Shown here: positions 1 through 8,455 of the stretch, in pieces
Layout of the letters: the number at the start of each line of letters is the position of its first letter
Position numbering within the stretch: position 1 is the first letter of the stretch
Assembly (NCBI RefSeq): GCF_028737315.1
Contig: NZ_JAQZAO010000006.1
Span: 310,001-374,000 of the forward strand
DNA length: 64,000 nucleotides
From: Actinomycetospora lemnae
GTDB taxonomy: Bacteria > Actinomycetota > Actinomycetes > Mycobacteriales > Pseudonocardiaceae
Direction of reading: 5' to 3'
Made by a program: the position numbers and the translations under genes
The notes under the pieces: generated by a model
Told to the model about the DNA's origin: nothing
Seen by the model: only the letters and a program-made list of their open reading frames with translations
Database searches by the model: none

Positions 1-1
1 G

Positions 2-385
2 GCGGTGCTCGCCGGCGCCGCCGCCGACCGCGCCACCACGTTCAAGGGCGTCGCGCAGGCGGTGTGCGCGGTGCCGGTGAGCAGCGACGTCGTCGACTGG
101 ATGTGGGGCATGTTCCTCGAGATGGGTCCGCGCGGCGACGACTCGCTGCGCGACCTGGCCGCCCTCGACCAGCGCAAGACGATCGGCACGCTCGAGGTGC
201 CGGTGCTGCTCCTGCACGGCCGCAGCGACGGGTTCGTGCCGTTCTCCGGGGCCGAGGCGGCGGTGGATCTCTACCAGGACGCCCGGCTCGTCCCCTTCGA
301 CGGCGTCGGCCACGCCCCGCACATCGAGCAGCGCGACGCCTATCTCTCCGAGCTCCGGGCGTTCCTGGAGCAGACGGGCCGGTGA
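2..385 (+). CDS. Alpha/beta hydrolase, C-terminal part (5' end outside window)
   Basis: The reading frame is open from the first bases, so the gene begins upstream and only about 127 C-terminal residues are seen. They carry the late catalytic elements of the alpha/beta-hydrolase fold: a strand reading VPVLLLHGRSDGFVP, whose Asp fits the acid of the triad, and GVGHAPHIE near the end, whose His fits the catalytic base. The nucleophile elbow lies outside the window, so esterase, lactonase or C-C hydrolase activity cannot be separated. The stop is followed after 2 bp by an SDR gene, so the two are probably co-transcribed in a small catabolic operon. Confidence 0.8.
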   Translation, partial: AVLAGAAADRATTFKGVAQAVCAVPVSSDVVDWMWGMFLEMGPRGDDSLRDLAALDQRKTIGTLEVPVLLLHGRSDGFVPFSGAEAAVDLYQDARLVPFDGVGHAPHIEQRDAYLSELRAFLEQTGR

Positions 386-387
386 CG

Positions 388-1104
388 ATGCGCCGAGGCT
401 GGCTGGTCACCGGGGGGACCCGCGGCATCGGGCGGGCGGTGGTCGACCACGTCGCGAAGGCCGGCGGCGCCGTCGCGGTCCTCGCGCGCACGCCCGCCAC
501 CGAGCAGTACACCTCCGACGACGTCCTGGAGATCCCCACCGACGTCACCGAGGGCGCGAGCGTGGCCGCCGCGCTCGCCCGGGCGCGCGAGCACCTCGGC
601 GACATCGACGTCGTCGTCAACTGCGCCGGCGTGCACCGCGGCGGGCGCATCGCCGACCTCGACCGCGCCCGCTGGGACGAGGTGGTGGCCACCAACCTCA
701 CCGGCGCCTACGAGGTCTGCCACGCCGCGGTCCCGCACCTCGGCGACGGCGCCGCCGTGGTCAACGTCGGCGCGGTCGTCGGCTTCCGGGGCTTCCCGGG
801 CGACAGCGCCTACGCGGCGGCGAAGGCGGGGCTGGCGGGCCTCACCCGCTCGCTGGCGGTCGAGCTCGCGCCGGCGGGGGTGCGGGTGAACCTCGTCGTG
901 CCGGGGTTCGTCGACACCGCCATGACCGCCGGCGTCTCGGCCGCCGCCCGCCGCCGGATCGTCGCCGCGATCCCGGCGGGGCGGACCGGCACCGCCGAGG
1001 AGATCGCCGACGTCGTCGTCGCCGTGGCCGGCGCGAGCTACATGACCGGTGCCGTCGTCCCCGTCGACGGCGGTCTCATGGCGACCTTCGGGGGCACCGG
1101 ATGA
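388..1104 (+). CDS. SDR family oxidoreductase (FabG-like) lacking the catalytic Ser
   Basis: This 238-residue protein is a classical short-chain dehydrogenase/reductase. The Rossmann motif TGGTRGIG is at residues 8-15, NCAG replaces the usual NNAG, and YAAAK supplies the Tyr and Lys. The position 13 residues before the Tyr, normally the catalytic Ser, is Ala here (NVGAVVG), so activity may be weak or altered. A GTG at 382 overlaps the upstream stop as GTGA and would add two residues; the ATG at 388 is used here. The tight spacing to the hydrolase suggests a shared transcript and coupled translation. The substrate is unknown. Confidence 0.85.
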   Translation: MRRGWLVTGGTRGIGRAVVDHVAKAGGAVAVLARTPATEQYTSDDVLEIPTDVTEGASVAAALARAREHLGDIDVVVNCAGVHRGGRIADLDRARWDEVVATNLTGAYEVCHAAVPHLGDGAAVVNVGAVVGFRGFPGDSAYAAAKAGLAGLTRSLAVELAPAGVRVNLVVPGFVDTAMTAGVSAAARRRIVAAIPAGRTGTAEEIADVVVAVAGASYMTGAVVPVDGGLMATFGGTG

Positions 1105-1164
1105 GTTGTGCGGACCTCCAACGGTCACCGGGCAGCGACGTTCCGTCGCCGGCCTCCCCGTTCC

Positions 1165-1170
1165 TAGCGT
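1165..1170 (+). promoter_or_regulatory. Leaderless-type -10 element (TAGCGT) for the SnoaL-like gene
   Basis: TAGCGT matches TANNNT and ends 7 bases before the ATG at 1178, so transcription would begin at or next to the start codon. No Shine-Dalgarno sequence is seen. No convincing -35 hexamer was found. Confidence 0.5.
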
Positions 1171-1177
1171 CGAGCCC

Positions 1178-1603
1178 ATGAGCACCGAGACCGCGACCGA
1201 GAGCAAGGAACAGGCCAACAAGGCCGTCGTCACGGAGTTCATGGAGGTGTTCTCCCGCGGCGACGTCGACGCGATCCTGTCGTTCCTCACCGACGACGCC
1301 ACGTGGTGGGTCGCGGGGACGATCGAGGGGATCTCGGGGGAGAAGGACAGGGCCGCGTTCGGCGAGATGCTCGCCGGGCTGTCCACGCTCTCCACGACCG
1401 GCGCGATCGCGCTGACGCCGAAGGCCCTGACCGCCGAGGGCGACCGGGTCGCGGCCGAGACGGAGTCGTACGCCGAGCTCACCAACGGCCGCGTCTACAA
1501 CAACCTCTACCACTTCGTCTTCGAGCTCTCCGACGGCCGCATCCGCCGCGTCAAGGAGTACCTCGACACCGAGCACACCCGCGCCGTCTTCCTCGGCGCC
1601 TGA
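1178..1603 (+). CDS. SnoaL-like / NTF2-fold protein
   Basis: This 141-residue protein has the layout of the NTF2/SnoaL cone fold: an N-terminal helix followed by FSRGDVDAILSFLTDDATWWV, GERM-like middle strands, and a C-terminal strand pair ending in IRRVKEYLDTEHTRAVF. Family members are small hydrolases, isomerases or ketosteroid-isomerase-like enzymes, and many are uncharacterised. The ATG at 1178 is chosen because it sits 7 bp after a good -10 element and removes a long unlikely N-terminal extension. The luciferase-like gene follows after 35 bp, so the two may act on one substrate. The reaction is unknown. Confidence 0.82.
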   Translation: MSTETATESKEQANKAVVTEFMEVFSRGDVDAILSFLTDDATWWVAGTIEGISGEKDRAAFGEMLAGLSTLSTTGAIALTPKALTAEGDRVAAETESYAELTNGRVYNNLYHFVFELSDGRIRRVKEYLDTEHTRAVFLGA

Positions 1604-1638
1604 TCCGCTCCTCATCGTCTCGACCGGGAGGTCACCCC

Positions 1639-2724
1639 ATGGACGTCGGCGTCCTGCTCGTCATCCAGAACTGGTTCTCCGACAAGACCGACGAGGAGGT
1701 GTTCCGCTCGGACGCCGAGCTCGGGGTCCTCGCCGAGCAGTACGGCTTCGACTCGGTGTGGGCGGCCGAGCACCACTTCGACGACTACTCGATGTGTCCC
1801 GACAACCTGCAGCTCATGAGCTACCTGGCCGGGCGCACCGAGCGGATCAAGCTCGGCACCGGCGCGGTGATCCTGCCGTGGAACGACCCGCTGCGCGTCG
1901 TCGAGAAGGTCATCATGCTCGACCACCTCTCGGGCGGGCGGACGCTGTTCGGCATGGGCCGCGGCCTGGCCAAGATGGAGTACGAGGCCTTCCGCACCGA
2001 CATGGGCGAGGCCCGCGGCCGCTTCGACGAGGCCGCGCCGATGATCATCAAGGGGCTCGCCGAGGGCATCGTCGAGCACGACGGCACCCACTACCACCAG
2101 CCGCGCGCCGCCGTCCGTCCCGGACCGAGCCGCTCGCTGGAGGGACGCCTGTTCGGCGTGGCGATGTCGCCGGACTCGATCCCGGCGATCGCCACGCTGC
2201 CGGTGCAGATGATGACGTTCATGCAGTACGACATCGGGACGCACGCCGAGGCGATCAACCGCTGGCGCGGGCTGCACCGCGAGCACCACGGGACCGAGCC
2301 CGGCCCGCCGCTGCTGCAGGACTTCACCTACTGCCACGAGGACCCGGACGAGGCGAAGGCGGTCGCCCACGAGTACATCTCGCGGTACTTCCTGTCGGTG
2401 ATCAAGCACTACGACTTCGCCGGCTCGCACTGGCGCGAGACGCCGGGCTACGAGGCGTACCAGGTCGGCGCGGACATGATCCGCGAGGCGGGCATGGAGA
2501 CCGCGGCGAGCGCCTACGTCGACGCCAACGTCTACGGCACGCCGGAGCAGATCATCGGCAAGTACGAGGAGCGCCGCGACGCCGTCGGCGACTTCATGGC
2601 CAACCTCGCCTTCTCCTACGCCGGCCTGCCCTACGACAAGGTGCACGCGAGCATGAAGCTCTTCGGCGAGAAGGTCGTGCCGGAGCTGCACAAGATGCGG
2701 ACGAAGACCCCGGCCGCCGTCTGA
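1639..2724 (+). CDS. LLM class flavin-dependent oxidoreductase (luciferase-like monooxygenase)
   Basis: This 361-residue protein fits the bacterial luciferase-like TIM-barrel family, which uses reduced FMN or F420. Visible hallmarks are MDVGVLLVIQNW at the first strand, YGFDSVWAAEHHF, the RIKLGTGAVILPWNDPLR strand, and SGGRTLFGMGRG in the phosphate-binding region. A GGGAGG ribosome binding site ends about 7 bases before the ATG. It is flanked by a SnoaL-like protein and an SDR/regulator pair, which suggests oxidative catabolism of a small organic compound. FMN versus F420 use cannot be told from the sequence. Confidence 0.9.
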   Translation: MDVGVLLVIQNWFSDKTDEEVFRSDAELGVLAEQYGFDSVWAAEHHFDDYSMCPDNLQLMSYLAGRTERIKLGTGAVILPWNDPLRVVEKVIMLDHLSGGRTLFGMGRGLAKMEYEAFRTDMGEARGRFDEAAPMIIKGLAEGIVEHDGTHYHQPRAAVRPGPSRSLEGRLFGVAMSPDSIPAIATLPVQMMTFMQYDIGTHAEAINRWRGLHREHHGTEPGPPLLQDFTYCHEDPDEAKAVAHEYISRYFLSVIKHYDFAGSHWRETPGYEAYQVGADMIREAGMETAASAYVDANVYGTPEQIIGKYEERRDAVGDFMANLAFSYAGLPYDKVHASMKLFGEKVVPELHKMRTKTPAAV

Positions 2725-2794
2725 GGCCGGGCTGACCGGCTCGATGTCCACCCCCGGCGCGGCAGCTCCGCTGCGCTTCGTGCCGCCATGACCC

Positions 2795-2851
2795 CTCCCC
2801 CTCGACGCGGTCCGCAGGGCAGACTCGGCCTGCGGACGCGTCGACGGGGAG
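2795..2851 (+). promoter_or_regulatory. Long stem-loop that sequesters the ribosome binding site of the PucR-type gene
   Basis: The arms 2795-2820 and 2828-2851 are near-perfect inverted repeats (about 23 paired bases with two single-base bulges and one mismatch) around a 7-base loop. The right arm ends in GGGGAG, the ribosome binding site for the ATG at 2863, and the left arm begins with CTCCCC. In RNA the site would be paired. It could act as a translational switch, or as a terminator for the upstream operon. Confidence 0.6.
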
Positions 2852-2862
2852 GCGGTACCGGC

Positions 2863-4719
2863 ATGGTGACCCCCCTCGCCGTCGCGCGCCCGGCCGCCCC
2901 CGCCGGGACGCCGCGCGAGCGGGAGGTCATCGCCGCGTTCTCCGAGGTCACCACCGAGGCGATCACCGCCACCCGCCTCGAGGACCTCCTCGCGCTCGTC
3001 GGGCAGAAGCTCTGCGACCTGCTCGGTGTCAGCCGCTGCTCGGTCTACCTGCGCCAGGACGACGGCCGCTTCCGCGGCGGCGCCGGCTGGTGCGGCGAGG
3101 CCGGCAACATCAGCGCCGCGGTCCAGGCGCAGGAGGCCGGCATCCCCGGCGACGCCTTCAGCCGCGAGGTGATCCGCAGCGCCGCCCCGGTGCTCATCAG
3201 CGACGTCCCCAACGACCCGCGCCCCCACCGCCGCACCATGGAGCACTGGGGCGTGCGGGCGATGCTCGGCGTGCCGCTGGTGTTCGACGGCGAGGTCATC
3301 GGGCTCGTGTTCGTCGACAACGTCGCCCAGGAGCACACCTACACCGACGACGACGTCTCCCTGGCCGAGCTGTTCGGCCGCCTCGCGGCCCTGTTCATCC
3401 GCCAGGCCCTGCAGGCGTCGCGCCTCGCGGCGCAGGCCGAGGAGCTCGACCGGCAGAAGCGCACGCTCGAGTACCTCGCCGACGTCCACGCGCGGCTGAC
3501 CGGCGCGGTGCTCGAGGGCGCCGACATCCGTGCCGTGGTGGGCCTGCTCTCCGACCTCGCGGGGGCGCCGGTCGCGCTGCTCGACGAGGACCTCGCCGTC
3601 CTGACCTGGACCGCGCCCACCCCGTTGCGCGCCGGCCCGCCGGTCCTCGGCGACCGCGCCCGCGAGCGCCCCGTGCTGCGCTCGGCCCTCGCCGAGCTCT
3701 CCGCCGCGCGGCCGAGCACGGTGCTCGAGCCGTCGTCGGTGCTGGGGCTGGGGCGCCGCCACGTCGTGTGCCGGCTCATCGTGGAGGGCCGGCCCAGCGG
3801 CTACCTCACCGTCGTCGAGGCCGGGCGCGCGCTCGGCGACCTCGACACCAAGCTCGCCGAGCGCGGCGCCACCGTCCTCGCGCTCCAGGTGCTCTCGGAG
3901 CGCCGGCAGATCGAGGCCGAGGGCCAGGCGCGCGACGACTTCCTCTCCGACCTGCTCCACAGCCACCGCGACGTCGCCCAGCTCGCGCGCCGCGGCGTGC
4001 CGTTCGGCATCGACCTCACCGAGCCGCACGTCCTCGTCCGCCTCGCGGTGGACGGCGGGGAGGGGCACCTGCACGCATCGGTGGCGCGCCGGCTCGTCGT
4101 CGCCGACCTCGCCGCGCGGCTGGGCACCGACGAGGCGCCGGCCACGACGCTGCCCGGCGCGGTGGTCGTGCTCGTGCGCCTCGGGGACGGGGCGGGCGTG
4201 TCGCACCCCGACGAGGTCCGCGCGCACGTCGCCGCGGTCGCCGACGCCGTCGTGCCCCGCGTGCACGTGCGCGGCGGGGTCGTGTCCGCGGTGTGCCGCG
4301 AGCCCGAGGACTTCCCGCGCGCCCACCGCGAGCTGCGCGAGGTCGAGGAGCTGGCGCGCTCGTTCGGCTGGTCGCGGCGCGTCGTCACCCTCGACGAGCT
4401 GGGCCTGTTCCGCGTGGTCGTGGCGAGCGGGAGGGTGCGGGAGGCCGTGCGGTTCGCCGACGAGCTGGTCCGTCCGGTCCGCGAGCACGACGGCGCCGAC
4501 GGGGCGCTGCTCGCGACGTGGCGGGCGTTCCTCGCGGCCGAGGCCCGGGTGCAGCGCGCGGCCGCGGACCTCGGCGTCCACGAGAACACCGTGCGCTACC
4601 GGCTGGGACGCGTCCGGGAGATCACCGGCAAGGACCCGGCGTCGCTCGACACGCTGCTCGCGGCGCGGACGGCCTTCCAGATCCTCGAGCTCGCCGGGTG
4701 GTTCCGCGACGACGGCTGA
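2863..4719 (+). CDS. GAF domain PucR/CdaR-family transcriptional regulator
   Basis: This is a 618-residue regulator. Residues of roughly 20-175 form a GAF domain (FSEVTTEAITATRLEDLLALV, then LLGVSRCSVYLRQDDGRF and GVPLVFDGEVIGLVFVD). A less conserved middle region follows, and the C terminus has the PucR helix-turn-helix, AAADLGVHENTVRYRLGRVREITG. Such proteins bind small effectors and control adjacent catabolic genes. The ATG at 2863 has GGGGAGG upstream; an in-frame ATG at 2788 would translate the hairpin as low-complexity Arg/Gly sequence and is unlikely. The SDR gene downstream and the monooxygenase operon upstream are the natural targets. Confidence 0.88.
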   Translation: MVTPLAVARPAAPAGTPREREVIAAFSEVTTEAITATRLEDLLALVGQKLCDLLGVSRCSVYLRQDDGRFRGGAGWCGEAGNISAAVQAQEAGIPGDAFSREVIRSAAPVLISDVPNDPRPHRRTMEHWGVRAMLGVPLVFDGEVIGLVFVDNVAQEHTYTDDDVSLAELFGRLAALFIRQALQASRLAAQAEELDRQKRTLEYLADVHARLTGAVLEGADIRAVVGLLSDLAGAPVALLDEDLAVLTWTAPTPLRAGPPVLGDRARERPVLRSALAELSAARPSTVLEPSSVLGLGRRHVVCRLIVEGRPSGYLTVVEAGRALGDLDTKLAERGATVLALQVLSERRQIEAEGQARDDFLSDLLHSHRDVAQLARRGVPFGIDLTEPHVLVRLAVDGGEGHLHASVARRLVVADLAARLGTDEAPATTLPGAVVVLVRLGDGAGVSHPDEVRAHVAAVADAVVPRVHVRGGVVSAVCREPEDFPRAHRELREVEELARSFGWSRRVVTLDELGLFRVVVASGRVREAVRFADELVRPVREHDGADGALLATWRAFLAAEARVQRAAADLGVHENTVRYRLGRVREITGKDPASLDTLLAARTAFQILELAGWFRDDG

Positions 4720-4817
4720 GTTGTGCTCGCCGACAACGCCCGCCACGAGCGGGCCTGTCGCGGGGGAGCGGAGGGCGGGTCGACTGGACCGGCACCCCAC
4801 CCCGGAGGCAAACCACC

Positions 4818-5603
4818 ATGACCTCGAGCTCCGTCCCCGACCCGCGCACCGCGTCCCTCGCCGGCTCCGTGGCGCTCGTGACCGGCGCCGCCCAGGGCAT
4901 CGGGCGCGCCACCGCGCTGCGCCTCGCCGCCGAGGGCGCGCACGTCGCGTGCGCCGACATCCAGGACACCGCCGACACCGTCAAGCAGATCGAGGCCGAC
5001 GGCGGCTCGGGACGCGCGGTCTGGGTGGACGTGCGCCGCGCCGACGCCTGGTCCGACGCGGTCGACGACGTCGTCGGCGCCTACGGCCGCGTGGACCTGC
5101 TGGCGAACGTCGCGGGCGTCGTCAACCTCCTCAGCGAGGACACCGTCACCGGCCTCACCGAGGAGGCGTGGGACGAGGTCATCGCCACCGACCTCAAGGG
5201 CCCGTGGCTCGGCATGCGCGCCGTGATCCCCGGGATGATCGAGCGCGGCGGCGGGCGCATCGTCAACATCTCGTCGCTCGCCGCGCTGCGGGGCCTGCCG
5301 AACCTCGCGTCCTACTCGGCGGCGAAGGGCGGCGTCGCGGCCCTGACGCGCCAGGCGGCGTTCGAGTACGCCCCGCACCACGTCCTCATCAACGCCATCG
5401 CGCCGGGGACGATCGACACCCCGATCCTCGCCGACATCACCCCGGAGATGCGCCAGGCGAACGCCGACGCGCACATGGTGCGCCGGCTCGGGCGCCCGGA
5501 GGAGATCGCGTCGATGGTCGCGTACTTCTTCCGCGAGGGCGCGTTCCTCACCGGGCTGACCTACCCGGTCGACGGCGGGTGGTCGGCCAAGGGCAACTTC
5601 TGA
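4818..5603 (+). CDS. SDR family oxidoreductase
   Basis: This 261-residue classical SDR has a complete catalytic set: TGAAQGIG near residue 22 for the cofactor, NVAG, NISSLAALRG with the catalytic Ser, and YSAAKGG with Tyr and Lys. ACADIQ after the second strand ends in an acidic Asp, which usually favours NAD over NADP. PVDGGWSAKGNF closes the fold. CGGAGG lies about 10 bases before the ATG. It probably belongs with the regulator and the monooxygenase genes upstream as an alcohol dehydrogenase step, but the substrate is not known. Confidence 0.9.
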   Translation: MTSSSVPDPRTASLAGSVALVTGAAQGIGRATALRLAAEGAHVACADIQDTADTVKQIEADGGSGRAVWVDVRRADAWSDAVDDVVGAYGRVDLLANVAGVVNLLSEDTVTGLTEEAWDEVIATDLKGPWLGMRAVIPGMIERGGGRIVNISSLAALRGLPNLASYSAAKGGVAALTRQAAFEYAPHHVLINAIAPGTIDTPILADITPEMRQANADAHMVRRLGRPEEIASMVAYFFREGAFLTGLTYPVDGGWSAKGNF

Positions 5604-5613
5604 CGGACGGGCC

Positions 5614-6651
5614 TCAGCGGGACTCGTCGAGGTCCGCGTGGGAGACGATCCGGTCGGCGAAGTCGGCGGGGTCGAGCGCCACCGGCGGGTGGTCGTCGAA
5701 GAAGCGCAGCAGCCGCTCGGCGAAGGCGTCCGGCTCGTCGCAGTGCGGGAAGTGCCCGGCGCCCTCGAACAGGGCGAGCTCGCTGCCGGCCACCAGCTCG
5801 TGCGCGCGTCGCCCGTGCTCAATGGGGATCATGGTGTCCGCGGTGCCCCACGCGACGAGCAGCGGCAGGTCCGCGGCGAGGTCGAGGCGCTCGATGGCCC
5901 GCACGCGCTGGCCGCCGCTGTCGATCACGCTGCGGGCCGTGTGCACGAAGGCGCGGCGGTGCACGGGGTCGGCGAGCGAGGCCCACGCCCGGCCCGACTC
6001 CCGCGTCGACGGCGAGACGACACCGGACAGGCGTCGGGCCCCCGAGGCGAGCCACTCCGCGGCCCGCACCACGCCCGTCCCCGCGATGACGGGCAGGACC
6101 CACTCGGCGGCGGGCAGCGTCGCGGCCCGCAGCACCGGGCTGACCTCGCGGCCGAGCCCGCCCGAGTCGATGAGCACCAACCGGCTCGTGTGCTGGGGGA
6201 ACTGGAACGCGAACTGCTGCGCGACACCCCCGCCCAGCGAGTGGCCGACGACCGTGGCGCGGCGGTACCCGAGGGAGACCATCAGGTCGCGCAGGCCGGT
6301 CGCGTAGCCACCGAGCGAGTAGTCGGCCCACGGCGCGGACGAGGATCCGTGCCCCAGGAGGTCCGGCGCGACGTAGCGGCGTGTCTCGTGGCGGCGTGCG
6401 AGCGCGGCGAGCAGCGGGCTCCACGTGTGCGCCGAGCCGGCGATGCCGTGCACGAGCAGGACGAGCTCGTCGTCGCGGGGCTCCCCGGACCCGTCGGTGG
6501 CCGGGCCCGAGTCCCAGAAGGCGACGTGGTCCCCGTGCAGGGTCGCGTGACGCCGCCGGGTGTGGCGCGGTGTCGCGGCGCCCGATGCGTGGTCCGTCAT
6601 CGGGGACAGGATGCCCGCCGACCGCACGGGACCCACGTCGACGTCGCTCAC
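5614..6651 (-). CDS. Alpha/beta fold hydrolase
   Basis: This hydrolase of about 345 residues has the full triad pattern: LLVHGIAGSAHTW forms the oxyanion region, VVGHSLGGGVA is the nucleophile elbow with its Ser, WGTADTMIP carries the acid, and GAGHFPHCDEP the His. Lipase, esterase or haloalkane-dehalogenase-like members share this pattern. The GTG at 6651 lies 13 bp after the stop of the GH88-like gene, so the two probably share a transcript. An ATG at 6600 would give a shorter N terminus and is an alternative, since neither start has a clear ribosome binding site. Confidence 0.85.
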   Translation of the reverse strand: MSDVDVGPVRSAGILSPMTDHASGAATPRHTRRRHATLHGDHVAFWDSGPATDGSGEPRDDELVLLVHGIAGSAHTWSPLLAALARRHETRRYVAPDLLGHGSSSAPWADYSLGGYATGLRDLMVSLGYRRATVVGHSLGGGVAQQFAFQFPQHTSRLVLIDSGGLGREVSPVLRAATLPAAEWVLPVIAGTGVVRAAEWLASGARRLSGVVSPSTRESGRAWASLADPVHRRAFVHTARSVIDSGGQRVRAIERLDLAADLPLLVAWGTADTMIPIEHGRRAHELVAGSELALFEGAGHFPHCDEPDAFAERLLRFFDDHPPVALDPADFADRIVSHADLDESR

Positions 6652-6664
6652 ACCGCGCGGGCGG

Positions 6665-7936
6665 TCAACCCCCGGTGAGCTGCGTCGACGGCCCGACCTG
6701 GCGCTCCCAGCGGGTCAGGGCCTCGACGAAGTAGTAGTCGCCGAACATGATCCCCGTGTCCGCCTGGCCCTCGGGGACGTTCTGGGTGCCGTGCAGCAGG
6801 ACCGAGCGGAACGGGGTGCCGCGGGCGAGGTAGGCCGGCGAGGACAGCGACGCGAGCATCCCGCGGGCGCCGTCGACGTCGGCGGTCTTCTGCGCCGGGT
6901 CGGTGTCCAGCTCGTTCATCGCGAGCAGCGCGCTCGCGGTGACCGCGGCGGCCGAGGTGTCCCGCGGCTCCGGCGGCGCCTGCGGGACGTCGAAGTCCCA
7001 GTAGGGCACGCGGTCGGGCGGCAGGTGGCCGAGGAACCAGTCGGCGGTGCGGTGCGCGGTGTCCAGGAAGCGCGGGTCCTGCGTGTACCGGTACGCCATC
7101 GCGAACCCGTACGCCGCCCACGCCTGCCCGCGCGCCCACGTCGAGTCGTCACGGGCGCCCTGCTCGGTGTACGTGCGCAGGAGCGCGCCGGTGCGCTGGT
7201 CGTAGCCGCCGAACATCGACGTGCTCCCGTCGGGGCGCACGAGGTCGGTGATCGTGCGGTCCGCGTGCCGGTTCGCGATGTCGGCGTACTGCGGGCGGCC
7301 GTTCTGCGCGGCCCAGTACAGGAGCTCCAGGTTCATCATCGCGTCGATGTTGACCTGGTACTTCTCCTGGTCGTCCCGCTCGTCCCACACCCGGATCATG
7401 CCGACGGTCGGGTCGAACCGGGCGGCGAGCGTGTCCGCGGCCGCGAGCGCGGTCTGCTTCGCCGCCTCGTCACCGGTGAGCTGGTGGTCGACCGCGAAGG
7501 TCATGTACATCTTGAAGCCGAGGTCGGTGTCGTCGTGCGCCGTCTCCGGCGTCAGCGGCGCCTGCCAGCGCTCGGCGCGCTCGCGCCACACCGGGTCCTG
7601 CGTGCGCTCGAAGACCCGCCAGAGCGCCGCGGGCAGGAAGCCCGCGGTCCAGTCCTTCGCGGGCTTGGTCAGCCACGACCCGTCCGGGTTCGTGCGGACC
7701 GGGTAGGCCGGCGGCGCGAGCGTGTCGGCGGTGGCCGCGAGCTGCGCGTCCGCGAAGGCGAGCACCGACCCGTCCGCCGGGGCCGGCCCCGCGTTGCGGG
7801 CCTGCGCGTCGCGCGCCTGCCCGGGCGGCGCCCCGGCCGGTGCGGCGGGCGCGGGCGGCGGGGCCGACCCGCACCCGGCGACCACCGCCGCGGCCAGGAC
7901 GAGGACGAGCACTCGCAGCCGGTGTCGTACAGCCAT
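6665..7936 (-). CDS. GH88-like unsaturated glucuronyl hydrolase, lipoprotein
   Basis: This 423-residue protein starts with a lipoprotein signal peptide (hydrophobic run then VVAGC, Cys22), so the enzyme is probably tethered outside the membrane. The rest is an (alpha/alpha)6-barrel of the GH88 type: DWTAGFLPAALW, NIDAMMNLELLYWA and STWARGQAWAAYGFAMAY are characteristic, and the Asp in NIDAMMN is a candidate catalytic residue. Family members hydrolyse unsaturated uronic acid residues left by polysaccharide lyases. No lyase is nearby. The ATG at 7936 is preceded by a G-rich ribosome binding site; upstream in-frame sequence is low-complexity and rejected. Confidence 0.83.
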   Translation of the reverse strand: MAVRHRLRVLVLVLAAAVVAGCGSAPPPAPAAPAGAPPGQARDAQARNAGPAPADGSVLAFADAQLAATADTLAPPAYPVRTNPDGSWLTKPAKDWTAGFLPAALWRVFERTQDPVWRERAERWQAPLTPETAHDDTDLGFKMYMTFAVDHQLTGDEAAKQTALAAADTLAARFDPTVGMIRVWDERDDQEKYQVNIDAMMNLELLYWAAQNGRPQYADIANRHADRTITDLVRPDGSTSMFGGYDQRTGALLRTYTEQGARDDSTWARGQAWAAYGFAMAYRYTQDPRFLDTAHRTADWFLGHLPPDRVPYWDFDVPQAPPEPRDTSAAAVTASALLAMNELDTDPAQKTADVDGARGMLASLSSPAYLARGTPFRSVLLHGTQNVPEGQADTGIMFGDYYFVEALTRWERQVGPSTQLTGG

Positions 7937-8039
7937 GGCGGACCCCCCGGTCGCCGACCGGCGGAACGGTGGTGGGGCCGATCGGGCGCCGGACGCTAAC
8001 AGTCCCGGAGCACCGTGCCGGCGGCCGTGCGCCGGACGC

Positions 8040-8279
8040 TCAGCTCGCGATCGGCGAGCGGCGGGTGGCCGGCGCGGCGGTGCGCTGGGTGGGGATGGTG
8101 GCGACGATCGCGGCGCGGCGACGGGCGCGCTGCACGGACGCGACGCGCTGCGTCTGCTCACGGATCGCGGCGGCGGCCTGCTGCTCGAGCGTGCCCCGGC
8201 GGGCCATGCTCACCAGCGGCGTCACCATCCACGCGCCCGCGCCGACACCGATCGCACCCACGGCGGCCAGAACACCCAT
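8040..8279 (-). CDS. Small single-pass membrane protein (paralogue of the one at 37566)
   Basis: This 79-residue protein has one N-terminal hydrophobic segment (GVLAAVGAIGVGAGAWMV), then TPLVSMARRGTLEQQ and a basic Ala/Arg/Gln-rich tail. A G-rich ribosome binding site precedes the ATG. A second protein at 37566-37772 shares the APTVSMSTRGTIDQ equivalent at the same distance from its membrane segment, so a short motif of the form VSMxxRGT(L/I)(E/D)Q defines a small family. Function unknown. Confidence 0.7.
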   Translation of the reverse strand: MGVLAAVGAIGVGAGAWMVTPLVSMARRGTLEQQAAAAIREQTQRVASVQRARRRAAIVATIPTQRTAAPATRRSPIAS

Positions 8280-8455
8280 GTCATCCCCCGACGATCCCCG
8301 ACGCTCCCCCGATGGAACGTTCTGCCTCGTCGTCGCGGCGCAGGGCCCGCTCGTTATCGGTGGTGCACCACACCACCCGTTCGGTTGAAAGCTGGACGTT
8401 CCGGGGGGACGGAACCCGCTCGACGGCACCGCCGTCCGGGTCGGACCATGCGCCC

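Noticed and set aside
1612..4800. A 1062-codon open frame on the minus strand
   Set aside because: It is antisense to the monooxygenase and regulator genes, has the Val/Glu/His/Arg-rich composition of an out-of-frame GC-rich shadow, and shows no domain.
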